Shown: positions 33,452 to 43,031 of the stretch, one piece after another | How the letters are laid out: each line of letters begins with the position of its first letter | Numbering within the stretch: the first letter of the stretch is position 1 | Origin: Pseudomonadota bacterium | GTDB lineage: Bacteria; Pseudomonadota; Alphaproteobacteria; Rhizobiales; Devosiaceae | Assembly: GCA_023388175.1 (NCBI GenBank) | Contig: JAEWGT010000017.1 | Span: forward strand, 434,001 to 498,000 | Length of the DNA: 64,000 nt | Reading direction: 5' to 3' | Made by a program: the position numbers and the translations under genes | Notes under the pieces: generated by a model | Seen by the model: the letters and a program-made list of their open reading frames with translations, nothing else | What the model was told of the DNA's origin: nothing | The model's database searches: none

Positions 33452-33543
33452 CCTCGTCCACAGGGGTGCTTCCGAACGGGAGCTGAGATGCGGCAGGCGC
33501 TGCGAACCCTTTAGCTGATCTGGATAATGCCAGCGGAGCGAGA
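33452..33543 (+). ncRNA. TPP riboswitch (THI box)
   Basis: The conserved thiamine-pyrophosphate aptamer segments occur in order: CAGGGGTGC (33461-33469), AGCTGAGATG (33481-33490), ACCCTTTAGCTGATCTGGAT (33507-33526) and AATGCCAGCG (33527-33536). A closing P1 helix can form between CTCG (33453-33456) and CGAG (33539-33542). It lies about 130 bp upstream of the thiamine-precursor-binding gene. Two further hairpins between aptamer and gene (about 33590-33608 and 33637-33652) could form the expression platform. Confidence 0.93.
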
Positions 33544-33671
33544 TGGAATGCAGGATACGCATCGCCAAATCATGTCTTTTTGCCTTGCCCTCGGCAATCG
33601 CCGAGGCCAGCGCATCACCCCTTGCAGGCTTCCGGATCGATTTTTCAATCGACATAATCGAGGATGCAGAC

Positions 33672-34634
33672 ATGCTGTCCAAACTCAAACGCGTTGCCAT
33701 GACGCTCACGCTGCTGGCCGTTCCGGCACAGGCTGCCGAACCCGTCTCTGTCACGCTCGACTGGACCCCCAACACCAATTTCGTGGGTCTCTACGTTGCC
33801 GACGCCCTCGGCTTCTATGACGAGGCCGGGCTCGACGTCACGATCGTCCCGTTTGAATTCGGTCAGGCACCGGGAAACATAGCCGCCTTCGGCGTGCTCG
33901 ATTTCTATACCGCAAAGGCCAGAGGCCTCGACGCCGTGGGCATCTATGCCGTCATCCAGAGCGAAACCGGGCGGTTGGCCTTTGGCGGCAGCGGCATTAC
34001 CCGACCGCGCGACCTTGCCGACAAGACCTATGGCGGTTTCGGCACCACTTGGGAAAAGGCCATCATCGACACCATGATCACCCAGGATGGTGGCGTGCCG
34101 GCCTATGCGAGCGGAACTTTCAACGGTTCGGTCTATGATGCGCTGCGGGCGGGTGAAATCGACTTTACGCTCGAAGTGCTGACCTGGCAGGGCGTGGAAA
34201 ACGATCTGGCAGGACACGAAATCGGCAGTTTCCGCTATGCCGACTACGGCATTCCCGATCAGCACACCATCATGCTGGCGGCCGAAGCCGATTTTCTGGA
34301 ACAGCGTCCGGACGCCGCCCGTGCTTTTGTCAGCGCCACGCGCGCAGGCTACGCCTATGCCGTCGCGAACCCCCAGGAGGCCGCCGATATCCTGATCGGT
34401 GCCGCGCCGGAACTCTCAACGCAACGCGAACTGGTTGAAGCCTCCATGCAGCTCATGATCGAGCAGCACTATCTCATGGCCCAGGATGGCACGATCGGTC
34501 GCTTCAACCACGCCATGATGTCCGACCTGGGAGATTTTCTGTTCGCATCCGGCGCTCTTGTTGACGCTGCGGGAGACGCGATCACCGCAGAGCCCGAGGT
34601 CTCCGACTGGTACACCAACCGCTATCTCGACTGA
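33672..34634 (+). CDS. Thiamine-precursor (HMP/FAMP-type) binding protein, ThiY/NMT1 family
   Basis: Periplasmic solute-binding protein of 320 residues. The signal peptide is followed by the ThiY/THI5-like start EPVSVTLDWTPNTNFVGLYV and then ADALGFYDEAGL. A GAGGA lies 9-13 bases upstream of the ATG at 33672. The TPP riboswitch in its leader shows that it belongs to the thiamine regulon, so its ligand is probably a pyrimidine precursor. No permease or ATPase gene lies next to it: a terminator follows directly. It therefore must borrow transporter parts encoded elsewhere or act alone. Confidence 0.88.
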   Translation: MLSKLKRVAMTLTLLAVPAQAAEPVSVTLDWTPNTNFVGLYVADALGFYDEAGLDVTIVPFEFGQAPGNIAAFGVLDFYTAKARGLDAVGIYAVIQSETGRLAFGGSGITRPRDLADKTYGGFGTTWEKAIIDTMITQDGGVPAYASGTFNGSVYDALRAGEIDFTLEVLTWQGVENDLAGHEIGSFRYADYGIPDQHTIMLAAEADFLEQRPDAARAFVSATRAGYAYAVANPQEAADILIGAAPELSTQRELVEASMQLMIEQHYLMAQDGTIGRFNHAMMSDLGDFLFASGALVDAAGDAITAEPEVSDWYTNRYLD

Positions 34635-34677
34635 GCCATCGCAGCGCTCAGGTCACGCGCAGATATGGATTAGCCAA

Positions 34678-34702
34678 GGGGGCGCATACGTGCCCCCTTT
34701 TC
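34678..34702 (+). terminator. Terminator after the ThiY-like gene
   Basis: GGGGGCGC (34678-34685) and GTGCCCCC (34690-34697) pair, with one G-T wobble, around ATAC, followed by TTTTC. Confidence 0.85.
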
Positions 34703-34854
34703 AATTGACGCTGTTGTCCGCGCTTGCGGACAAAGCAGCGCCTTTGCCGCCAGTTCCAAAGGCAATACCACCCTGGACGGATCTGGCTCCAACGCCGACG
34801 GTTCGGTGCTGCTTTATCTGGTCAACCGCAGCTCATCGCCGCATGGCTCAAGAA

Positions 34855-34877
34855 AAAGCCCCGCTGAGCGGGGCTTT
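34855..34877. terminator. Terminator after thuB (bidirectional shape)
   Basis: AAAGCCCCGC (34855-34864) and GCGGGGCTTT (34868-34877) form a perfect 10-bp stem with a TGA loop and A/T runs on both sides. The 150 bp to its left shows no convincing gene. Confidence 0.85.
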
Positions 34878-34894
34878 ATTGCCTGAGCAGGCGC

Positions 34895-35941
34895 TCAGAA
34901 TAGCGAGTGTTCCGTCCGGTCTCTGTCCGATACCGTACCCATGTCCAGCACTTTCTGGATATTGGTGGCATGGCGGAAGCTGGGCTCGAGATTCTTGCCC
35001 ATGCGCACGGCTTCGACAAAACGCTCGTAATTGGTCGGCACCGCAGGAACCTCGACCTCGGTCCAGGTGCCGGTTTCCACATCCTCACCCAGACAGGTAA
35101 AGAGCTTGGACCAGTCGTGCCGGTGCTGCACTTCCACCGAGCCTTTTTCGCCATAGACCCGCAGGCGCAATTCGTTGAAATGCCCTGTCGCCCAACGGGT
35201 CGCATGGATCACGCCGAGCGCGCCGTTTTCCAGCTGCGCCGTCATGGCGAAGCTGTCATTGGCGTCGAGGTCATATTCCCCGATCACATTGCCCGGTGCC
35301 TTGTCGAAGGTTTCGAGCCGGCAGAAGACCTTGGAGAAATCGCTGCCGGCACCATAGGCGGCGAAGTCGAGAATATGCACGCCGATATCGCCAAGCACGC
35401 CATTGGAGCCGTGCTTCTTGCTCAGCCGCCAAAGCCACTGGCTCTCGGTGCGCCAGTCGCCCCAGGCCCGAGATACCAGCCAGCTTTGCAGGTAGCTGGC
35501 CTCGAAATGCTTGACCGTACCCACCTGACCGGACATCACGATCTCGCGCGCCTTCTGCAGTTGCGCGACATTGCGATAGGTCAGGTTGACCATGTTGACC
35601 AGGCCCAGCCGTTCGGCGGTCTCTGTCATTTCCATGGCCTTGGCATGATCCGTGGCCAGCGGCTTTTCACAGAACACATGCTTGCCTCCGGCCAGGGCCG
35701 CCATGGTCGTCGGATGGTGGATACTGTCCGGCGTGACATTGGCCACCGCGTCGAACTCGCCCCAGGCCAGCGCCGCGTCGAGCGAGCCGAAACCGCGCTC
35801 GATCCCATGCGCCGCGTTGAACGCCTCGACCCGCGCCGGATCGACGTCCACCCCGCCAACAAGGGTTACCCCTTCGATGGCTGCAAAATGCTTGGCATGC
35901 GTATTGGCCATGCCGCCGGTTCCTAAGATGAGGATCCGCAT
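34895..35941 (-). CDS. thuB: ThuB-type Gfo/Idh/MocA oxidoreductase
   Basis: NAD(P)-dependent sugar oxidoreductase of 348 residues. The N-terminal Rossmann fold is MRILILGTGGMANTHAKHF. The family motif EKPLATDHAKAMEM and the stretch VLGDIGVHILDFAAYGAGSD precede the substrate domain. I chose ATG 35941 because the Rossmann fold begins there. In Sinorhizobium ThuA and ThuB oxidise trehalose or related disaccharides to 3-keto forms. Here the gene is last in an E-F-G-K-A-B order identical to that locus. Confidence 0.88.
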   Translation of the reverse strand: MRILILGTGGMANTHAKHFAAIEGVTLVGGVDVDPARVEAFNAAHGIERGFGSLDAALAWGEFDAVANVTPDSIHHPTTMAALAGGKHVFCEKPLATDHAKAMEMTETAERLGLVNMVNLTYRNVAQLQKAREIVMSGQVGTVKHFEASYLQSWLVSRAWGDWRTESQWLWRLSKKHGSNGVLGDIGVHILDFAAYGAGSDFSKVFCRLETFDKAPGNVIGEYDLDANDSFAMTAQLENGALGVIHATRWATGHFNELRLRVYGEKGSVEVQHRHDWSKLFTCLGEDVETGTWTEVEVPAVPTNYERFVEAVRMGKNLEPSFRHATNIQKVLDMGTVSDRDRTEHSLF

Positions 35942-36026
35942 AGTCTTATTCCCTGGGCGCCTGGCCCTCTTGCAACGTCCAACGGCCAGTTCTGCAGGAG
36001 AAATGGCCGCATTCTCAATTGTCGTC

Positions 36027-36103
36027 ATCACCCGGCCTATCCGGGTGATCCATCTTTCTTGCAGCGCCTTTGAGAAGTTCGATTGCCCGGACAAGCCGGG
36101 CAA
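36027..36103. repeat. Pair of REP-like palindromes between thuA and thuB
   Basis: ATCACCCGG/CCGGGTGAT (36027-36049) and TTGCCCGG/CCGGGCAA (36083-36103) are two perfect short hairpins 33 bases apart in the 190-bp gap. They look like a repetitive extragenic palindrome element. Confidence 0.65.
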
Positions 36104-36131
36104 CGACGCTGAAACGGAGAAATGAGATCCG

Positions 36132-36920
36132 TTACGCCTTCACTTCGCCGGCATGGTCAGATGCCGACAGCTTGGCACCGCGTTCCTCGATCTTCTCGAT
36201 CGCCTCGCCGACCGGCGTATTCGGCGCCTTCATCAGATGCGCGTGGCGGTCGCCCTGATAGGCCCAGTTGACCGCATTGCGCAACACCTGGCCGACATTG
36301 GCGTCGTGATAGGTCGGGTAGGTTTCGTGGCCCGGACGGAAATAGAAGATATTGCCGGCGCCACGGCGATAGGTCAGCCCGCTGCGGAACACTTCCCCGC
36401 CCTGGAACCAGGACACGAACACGGTTTCCAGCGGCTCTGGCACGGTGAAGGGCTCGCCATACATTTCTTCGTATTCGAGCTCGAAATAGGGCGGCAGGCC
36501 CTTGGCGATGGGGTGGCCGGGATTAACCACCCAAAGCCGCTCGCGCTCGCCCGCCTCGCGCCAGTGCAGATTGGCCGGCGCGCCCATCAGGCCCTTGAAG
36601 ACCTTCGAGTGATGGCCCGAATGCAGCACGATCAGCCCCATGCCCTGCCAGACATGTTCCATGACGCGCTTGACCACGACATCGTCGACCTTGTCATGGG
36701 CCGCATGGCCCCACCACAGCAGCACGTCGGTTTCGGCCAGCACCGCGTCTGTCAGGCCGTGTTCCGGCTCCTGCAGCGTCGTGGTCTTGATGGACAGGTT
36801 GCTGTCCTGCGACAGCAGGCTGGCAATCTGGTTGTGCATGCCCTTGGGATAGTTTTCCGCAACGACCTTGTTCTTCTGCTCGTGAACGTTTTCGCCCCAG
36901 ACCAGGGTACGGATAGTCAT
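36132..36920 (-). CDS. thuA: ThuA trehalose-utilisation protein
   Basis: A 262-residue ThuA-fold protein beginning MTIRTLVWGENVHEQKNKVV. Typical stretches are DVLLWWGHAAHDKVDDVVVK, GMGLIVLHSGHHSKVFKGLM and GNIFYFRPGHETYPTYHD. It works with ThuB in formation of 3-keto disaccharides in rhizobia; the exact chemical step of ThuA is not certain. It lies between thuK and thuB but is separated from each by hairpin-forming spacers. Confidence 0.9.
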   Translation of the reverse strand: MTIRTLVWGENVHEQKNKVVAENYPKGMHNQIASLLSQDSNLSIKTTTLQEPEHGLTDAVLAETDVLLWWGHAAHDKVDDVVVKRVMEHVWQGMGLIVLHSGHHSKVFKGLMGAPANLHWREAGERERLWVVNPGHPIAKGLPPYFELEYEEMYGEPFTVPEPLETVFVSWFQGGEVFRSGLTYRRGAGNIFYFRPGHETYPTYHDANVGQVLRNAVNWAYQGDRHAHLMKAPNTPVGEAIEKIEERGAKLSASDHAGEVKA

Positions 36921-37016
36921 GTTAGTCTCCAGCTAGAGTATGGGTCAGGAACCGAAGGTCCGCGTCAGCGAACAGTTGCAGGCTTTCCGGCTCGACCGGT
37001 CGATAGTTCAAATTCT

Positions 37017-37045
37017 GCAGCGGCGGAAAGGGCGTTCGCCGCTGC
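37017..37045 (-). other. Hairpin in the thuA leader
   Basis: GCAGCGGCG (37017-37025) and CGCCGCTGC (37037-37045) form a perfect 9-bp stem about 95 bases before the thuA start. Together with the 37075-37106 hairpin it suggests attenuation or mRNA processing between thuK and thuA. Confidence 0.5.
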
Positions 37046-37074
37046 GTACACTCAGTGCCATTCCCATCAAAAGA

Positions 37075-37106
37075 GGGAACCCCCTGTTCATGCAAAGGAG
37101 GTTCCC
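37075..37106 (-). terminator. Terminator-like hairpin after thuK
   Basis: On the minus strand GGGAACC-T-CCT pairs with AGG-G-GGTTCCC and is followed by TCTTTT, a Rho-independent terminator shape. It lies 71 bases after thuK and before thuA, so thuAB expression may be partial read-through or use its own promoter. Confidence 0.6.
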
Positions 37107-37177
37107 GCTTTCTGGGGAATAGCAGTATGAATCAACAAGATGGCGATGCTGTGCGCCGCCAGCTCAAAAACACTTGT

Positions 37178-38182
<1,005 letters not shown>

Positions 38183-38187
38183 TTGTC

Positions 38188-39033
38188 TTACCCTTTGACG
38201 CCGCCGGCGGTGAGACCGGATACGATCTTGCGCTGGAAGATGAGAACGAGAACCACGAGCGGCACGGTGACCACCACCGATGCAGCCATGATGATGCCCC
38301 ACGGAATTTCATACTGAGACCCGCCCGAGAGCAGCGCGATGGCCACCGGCACGGTGCGCGTCGCGTTGGACGAGGTGAAGGTGAGCGCGAACAGGAACTC
38401 GTTCCACGCCCCGATAAAGGCGAGCAGGCCCGTCGTCACCAGCGCCGGCCACATCAGGGGCATGAACACGCGGGTGATGATCACCCAGGGCGTGGCCCCA
38501 TCGACGATCGCCGCTTCCTCGATCTCCACCGGCAGATCACGCATGAAGGTGGTCAGCACCCAGACGGTGAATGGCAGCGTGAAGATCGTATAGGAAAAGA
38601 TCAGCGCCCAGGGCGTATTGTAGATGCCCAGCATGCGGATGACCTCGAACAGGCCCGCCAGCACCGCGATCTGCGGGAACATGGACACGGCCAGGATCGT
38701 CATCAGCAGCAATCCGCGTCCGGCAAATCGCACGCGGGACAGGGCGAAGGCCGCCGTCACCGCCAGGAACAGCGCCATCAGCACCGTCACGCTGGCCACG
38801 AAGACAGAGTTCAGCAGGTTCTGCACGAAGCTGCCCTGGGTGAACACCTGCACGTAATTGGCAAAGCTGATATTGGTCGGCCAATAGGTGACACGGAACA
38901 GGTCCGTGCCGGTTTTGAAGCTGGTGATGATCGCGTAGTAGAACGGGAACACCGAGACCACCACGATCACCACGACCAGCAGGTAGAACAATACGGTCTT
39001 GGTCAGTTTCCAGAGATCGAAGGTCGCACCCAT
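38188..39033 (-). CDS. thuG: Disaccharide ABC transporter permease (ThuG, MalG type)
   Basis: Inner-membrane permease of 281 residues with about six helices. The EAA loop that contacts the ATPase is EIEEAAIVDGATPWVIITRV (about residues 190-210). Its ATG overlaps the thuF stop by one base (TGATG), indicating coupling. Confidence 0.9.
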   Translation of the reverse strand: MGATFDLWKLTKTVLFYLLVVVIVVVSVFPFYYAIITSFKTGTDLFRVTYWPTNISFANYVQVFTQGSFVQNLLNSVFVASVTVLMALFLAVTAAFALSRVRFAGRGLLLMTILAVSMFPQIAVLAGLFEVIRMLGIYNTPWALIFSYTIFTLPFTVWVLTTFMRDLPVEIEEAAIVDGATPWVIITRVFMPLMWPALVTTGLLAFIGAWNEFLFALTFTSSNATRTVPVAIALLSGGSQYEIPWGIIMAASVVVTVPLVVLVLIFQRKIVSGLTAGGVKG

Positions 39034-40016
39034 CAGCGGTCTCCCCCATCGAAGCGCACGCGGCCAAGCCAGATATAGAGAATGGTCATCAGCGCGATAA
39101 TCAGGAACAGCAGCGTCGACATCGCGGAGCCATAGGCGAAATTGTCGAAGTCGAAGAGGTTCTCGCGCGCCAGCACGCTCATGGTCTTGGTTGCCACGCT
39201 ATTGGGCGTCAGCACATAGATCAGGTCGAAAATGCGCAGCGCGTCGAGCAGGCGGAAGATGATCGCCACCATCAGCGCCGGGCGCACCAGCGGCAGCGTG
39301 ATCTTGAAGAACTGCTTGATCGGATGCACCCCGTCGATCTCGGCGGCCTCGTAGATGTCCTTGGGGATCATCTGCAGACCGGCCAGGATCAAGAGCGCCA
39401 TGAACGGCGTCGTCTTCCAGATATCGACGATCAGCACCGCAGTCATGGCCGTGTCGGGGCTCGCCGTCCAGGCGATCTTCTGGCTGATGATACCCAGGTT
39501 GAGCAGCACATCGTTGATGATGCCGAACTGGTCGTTCAGCATCCAGCCCCACATGCGGGCCGAAACGATGGTGGGAATGGCCCAGGGAATGAGAATGGCG
39601 GCGCGCACGATACCGCGCCCCTTGAATTCGGCATTGAGCACCAGTGCCACGATCATGCCGAGCACGGCTTCGAAGCTGACCGATACGACGGCAAAGCGCA
39701 GCGTGTTCCACACTGCATTCCACCAGGCCGGATCGACCAGCAGGCCCCGATAGCGCACCGCGCCCGTGCTTTCGAGCACGCTCCAGCGCAGGTAATTGCC
39801 GAAGCCGATGAATTCGGACCCATAGAGATCGGTCAGCGAAGCATCGGTGAAAGAAAACCATATCGAGCGCAGCAGCGGCCATCCGGCCACCACGGCCAGG
39901 GCCGCCATCATGGGCAGGAGAAACCAGCGGGCCGCCGCCAGGCGCTGCTTCATCAGTTCCGACCGCTCGGCCCGTCTTGGCCTCGTCTGTGCGGCCGACA
40001 TTGTCTCTGTCGTCAT
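39033..40016 (-). CDS. thuF: Disaccharide ABC transporter permease (ThuF, MalF type)
   Basis: Inner-membrane permease of 327 residues. A basic cytoplasmic N-terminus (TRPRRAERSELMKQR) precedes the first helix. The EAA loop is DIYEAAEIDGVHPIKQFFKI near residue 230. GGGGGAACAA before the ATG at 40016 is a good ribosome-binding site. Confidence 0.9.
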   Translation of the reverse strand: MTTETMSAAQTRPRRAERSELMKQRLAAARWFLLPMMAALAVVAGWPLLRSIWFSFTDASLTDLYGSEFIGFGNYLRWSVLESTGAVRYRGLLVDPAWWNAVWNTLRFAVVSVSFEAVLGMIVALVLNAEFKGRGIVRAAILIPWAIPTIVSARMWGWMLNDQFGIINDVLLNLGIISQKIAWTASPDTAMTAVLIVDIWKTTPFMALLILAGLQMIPKDIYEAAEIDGVHPIKQFFKITLPLVRPALMVAIIFRLLDALRIFDLIYVLTPNSVATKTMSVLARENLFDFDNFAYGSAMSTLLFLIIALMTILYIWLGRVRFDGGDR

Positions 40017-40097
40017 TTGTTCCCCCTGCCGGGTTTGTCACGCAGGTCGCGTCCGGTGGCGGGTTGATCCCGTCTTCTTTCCGGTGGCTTGATCACA

Positions 40098-40127
40098 AAC
40101 CCCTCCCGGGGCAAACCGGGAGGGGTT
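40098..40127 (-). other. Strong hairpin between thuE and thuF
   Basis: AACCCCTCCCGG (40098-40109) and CCGGGAGGGGTT (40116-40127) form a perfect 12-bp stem with a 6-base loop. It has no long T-run, so it probably protects the thuE mRNA or partly terminates, raising SBP over permease levels. Confidence 0.7.
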
Positions 40128-40147
40128 CTGGCTAGGCTGGCGAGGAC

Positions 40148-41422
40148 TTACCAGCCACTGCCCTTGAGATCGGTCAGGTCGGCTTCGAGAATTTCGAGAT
40201 TCTCGGCAGCGCTGCCATTGCCCGACAGGGTGTTGTGGACCGCGCTCCAGAACATCGAGGAGACCTCGTTGTAGTCGGTCTTGGTCGGCGCGGACGGACG
40301 CGGCACGGCGTTCTGGAAGATTTCCTTCCAATTGGCCATGAAGGGCGAAGCGGCCAGCACATCGGCGTCGTCATAGAGCGCCTCAATGGTCGGCAGGTTC
40401 GACTGGTTGATCGCGCGTTCCTTCTGCACTTCGGCCGAAGCCAGGAACTTGGCCAGCTCGATGGCAGCTTCCGGATCGGGCGAGTACTTGGAAACAGCAA
40501 CGTTCCAGCCACCCAGGGTTGCCGCCGAGCGTGCGCCTTCGCCGTCACCGGCCGGAAGCGGAGCCACGTCGAACTTGTCCTTCACGGCCGAGTCGTCGCC
40601 ATTGCCCAGCGCATAGGCATAGGGCCAGTTGCGCATGAACACCGAATTGCCCAGCTGCCAGACGCCGCGGCTTTCTTCTTCCATATAGGCGAGGACGCCA
40701 TCGGGGGCGATGGTGCCGACCCAGCCGGCAGCGCGATCGATTGCGGCTGCGGCATTCTCGTTATTGATCGAGATGGTGCCATCGGCCTCGATGATCTGGC
40801 CACCGCCATTGGACATGACCCATTCGAGGGCATCGCAGGTCAGGCCTTCATAGGCATTGCCCTGGAACACGAAGCCCCACATGTCCTGATTACCTTCAGC
40901 GCGCTCGCCGTCCATGATCTCCTGGGCGGTTGCTTCAAGTTCAGTCCAGGTGGTCGGCACGGACTTGCCATACTTTTCCAAGAGGTCGGTGCGGTAGAAC
41001 AGTGCCGGGGCGTCGGTGAAAGCCGGCAGGGCGACGAGCTTGCCGTCCACGGTCTGGGACTCGATGATCGAGGGGAAGTGCTGGTCGGCAATATCGGCGG
41101 CTGCCTCGGTGAGGTCGAGGAACTGGTCGGCCAGCTGCGGTGCCCAGATCACGTCGGTCTGGTAGACGTCGATATCGGTATTGCCGGCGGCGAGCCACAG
41201 ACGATACTGGCCGAACTGGTCGGAGGTCGAGGACGGCATCGGAACCACGGTCACGGTGTGGCCGGTTTCAGCCTCGAACTTGTCCAGCTGGCTGCGCAGG
41301 AACGCCAGGCCATTGCCGGTATCGCCCGAAACGATGGAAAGCTCGGCCGCCTGGATGGCGCCACCGGCGCTCACCAGCGTCACGCTCGCCATCATGGCAA
41401 CGAGCAGTTTATTCAGTGTCAT
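40148..41422 (-). CDS. thuE: Disaccharide-binding protein (ThuE type)
   Basis: Periplasmic solute-binding protein of 424 residues, family 1 (maltose/trehalose type). The signal peptide is TLNKLLVAMMASVTLVSAGG, with mature sequence starting near AELSIVSGDTGNGL. Family stretches include FYRTDLLEKYGKSVPTTW and FVFQGNAYEGLTCDALEWV. The start at 41422 is supported by GGGAGGATTTCCT. Substrate is assigned as trehalose or another alpha-disaccharide from the thuAB neighbours, so it is partly inferred. Confidence 0.9.
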   Translation of the reverse strand: MTLNKLLVAMMASVTLVSAGGAIQAAELSIVSGDTGNGLAFLRSQLDKFEAETGHTVTVVPMPSSTSDQFGQYRLWLAAGNTDIDVYQTDVIWAPQLADQFLDLTEAAADIADQHFPSIIESQTVDGKLVALPAFTDAPALFYRTDLLEKYGKSVPTTWTELEATAQEIMDGERAEGNQDMWGFVFQGNAYEGLTCDALEWVMSNGGGQIIEADGTISINNENAAAAIDRAAGWVGTIAPDGVLAYMEEESRGVWQLGNSVFMRNWPYAYALGNGDDSAVKDKFDVAPLPAGDGEGARSAATLGGWNVAVSKYSPDPEAAIELAKFLASAEVQKERAINQSNLPTIEALYDDADVLAASPFMANWKEIFQNAVPRPSAPTKTDYNEVSSMFWSAVHNTLSGNGSAAENLEILEADLTDLKGSGW

Positions 41423-41911
41423 AGGAAATCCTCCCGAAAGATTCTTGGGTTCGGAAGGGCACGCCAAAACAGCCGCACGCGACAACGCGCTTGGCCAAAG
41501 CCCCCTCCCGTCAAAAGCGCTCGCTCCGATCCGTTTGGCGTCAAATTTAAAGCGCTTTGAATGAAAAAGAACCAGAGCGCCCAATTTCTGTCAAGCGCCC
41601 CATGCGGCATTTTTTAGGAAATATCTGAAGCAACTATAATTAGCTGTTCTAAATCAGCACCTTAGTCAATTCGGGCGCGCAGAGAGGTTAATTTTGGACA
41701 AAATCGCAATGACGTACGCACCTCAAAAATCTGAAACGATTTCACCCTCTTGTCTTCAAATTTGAAATCGCTTTGAATGATCTTCGGAGGAGATGGCGGC
41801 CAGCCCTGTTCAAAGGACGCCGCCTGCCCTAATGGCAAGGCAAACCGGTTCTGCAACGTCACATCACTGGCGGGGACACCGGAGCAAAACCATTGCGGGC
41901 CGAAAGTCGCC
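41423..41911. promoter_or_regulatory. thuE/thuR divergent control region with LacI-type operators
   Basis: This 489-bp non-coding stretch is AT-rich compared with its surroundings. It holds the perfect palindrome AAAGCGCTTT (41549-41558) in a GCTTTGAATGA context. A related site GAAATCGCTTTGAATGA is at 41764-41780, and a near-palindrome TGAAACGATTTCA is at 41732-41744. CG-centred AAAnCGnTTT-like sites are typical of LacI-family sugar repressors. The thuE promoter should lie near 41550-41650. Confidence 0.65.
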
Positions 41912-42928
41912 ATGAGACTGAAAGACCTCGCCGAGCATCTCGGCCTGTCGCAGACCACTGTGAGCCGCGCCCTCAATGGCTATCCCGAAGTCAACGAGGC
42001 GACGCGCAGGCGTGTGGCGGAAGCCGCAACCTCGCTGGGCTATCGCCCCAATGCCAGCGCCTTGCGCCTCGCCACCGGGCGCGCCGGTGCCGTTGGCATG
42101 ATCCTGCGTGGCGTCGATGAATTCGGCCCTCATACCAGCGAATTTCTCGGCGGGCTCGGCTCGCGCATGGCCCATGAGGAAGTCGATCTGCTGGTCGCTA
42201 CCGTCAATTCCTATGAAGACGAGCTGGCGGCCTATAGGCGTCTCGCCGCAAGTCAGAAAGTCGATGCGGTGGTGCTGCACTCACCCACGCTGCGGGACGA
42301 ACGTGCCGAATTGCTGATCGATCTCAAGATCCCCTTCGTGCTTCATGGCCGCACCAATATCGACAAGCCGGTTGCCTGGCTCGACATCGACAATACGGGC
42401 GCGCTTGAGCGGGCAACAAGCCATCTGCTCGATCTGGGCCATGAACGCATTGCCCTGTTCAATGGCGTCAAGGGCCGCACCTTTTCCGAACACCGGGAAC
42501 TCGGCTATCTCGCCGCGCTGTCTGCGCGCGGCGTCCGCTTCGATCCGCGTTTGATGGTCAATTCGGTCTTTACCGACGAAATTGCCTTTCGCATGGCCCA
42601 GTCAATGCTGGAACAGCGGCCCCGACCGACCGCTTTCCTCGCGGGCTCGATGATGACGGCTCTGGGCATTTTCCGCGCCATCCGCCAGGCCGGGCTGGAA
42701 CTGGGCAAGGACGTGTCCATGATCGCTCATGACGACGTTTTCCCCTATCTCAATGCGGACAACATGTATCCCACCATGTCCACGACCCGCTCCTCCATGC
42801 GCCAGGCGGGCACGCGCATTGCCGAGCTGATCAACCAGATCGTTGCCGGCAAGCCGGTGGAAGAAGTGCGCGAGCTTTGGCCGGTCGAGCTGGTCTTGCG
42901 CGAAAGCTCGGCCCCCGCGCCGGCCTGA
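41912..42928 (+). CDS. thuR: LacI-family transcriptional regulator (ThuR-like)
   Basis: A 338-residue repressor. The helix-turn-helix MRLKDLAEHLGLSQTTVSRA is followed by LNGYPEVNEATRRRVAEAA, and the hinge helix by a periplasmic-binding-like sensor domain (GYRPNASALRLATGRAGAVG). I chose ATG 41912, where the HTH begins; upstream in-frame codons carry no family sequence. Divergent from thuE, so it very likely controls the thu operon through the operators between them. Confidence 0.9.
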   Translation: MRLKDLAEHLGLSQTTVSRALNGYPEVNEATRRRVAEAATSLGYRPNASALRLATGRAGAVGMILRGVDEFGPHTSEFLGGLGSRMAHEEVDLLVATVNSYEDELAAYRRLAASQKVDAVVLHSPTLRDERAELLIDLKIPFVLHGRTNIDKPVAWLDIDNTGALERATSHLLDLGHERIALFNGVKGRTFSEHRELGYLAALSARGVRFDPRLMVNSVFTDEIAFRMAQSMLEQRPRPTAFLAGSMMTALGIFRAIRQAGLELGKDVSMIAHDDVFPYLNADNMYPTMSTTRSSMRQAGTRIAELINQIVAGKPVEEVRELWPVELVLRESSAPAPA

Positions 42929-43031
42929 TGGGCCGCTGCCCGATCACGTCATAGGTGCATTGGCGCAATAGCGCTTGCGGTGATGGTCTGCGTGGCGCTA
43001 CCAAGTGCAGGTCGTGGCCACGGAGCACCCG

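Noticed and set aside
34703..34854. Possible gene remnant translating to a Ser/Gly/Asn-rich stretch between the ThiY-like gene and thuB
   Set aside because: It has no start codon, no ribosome-binding site and no family match I can name, and is flanked by two terminators. Too short to support as a pseudogene.
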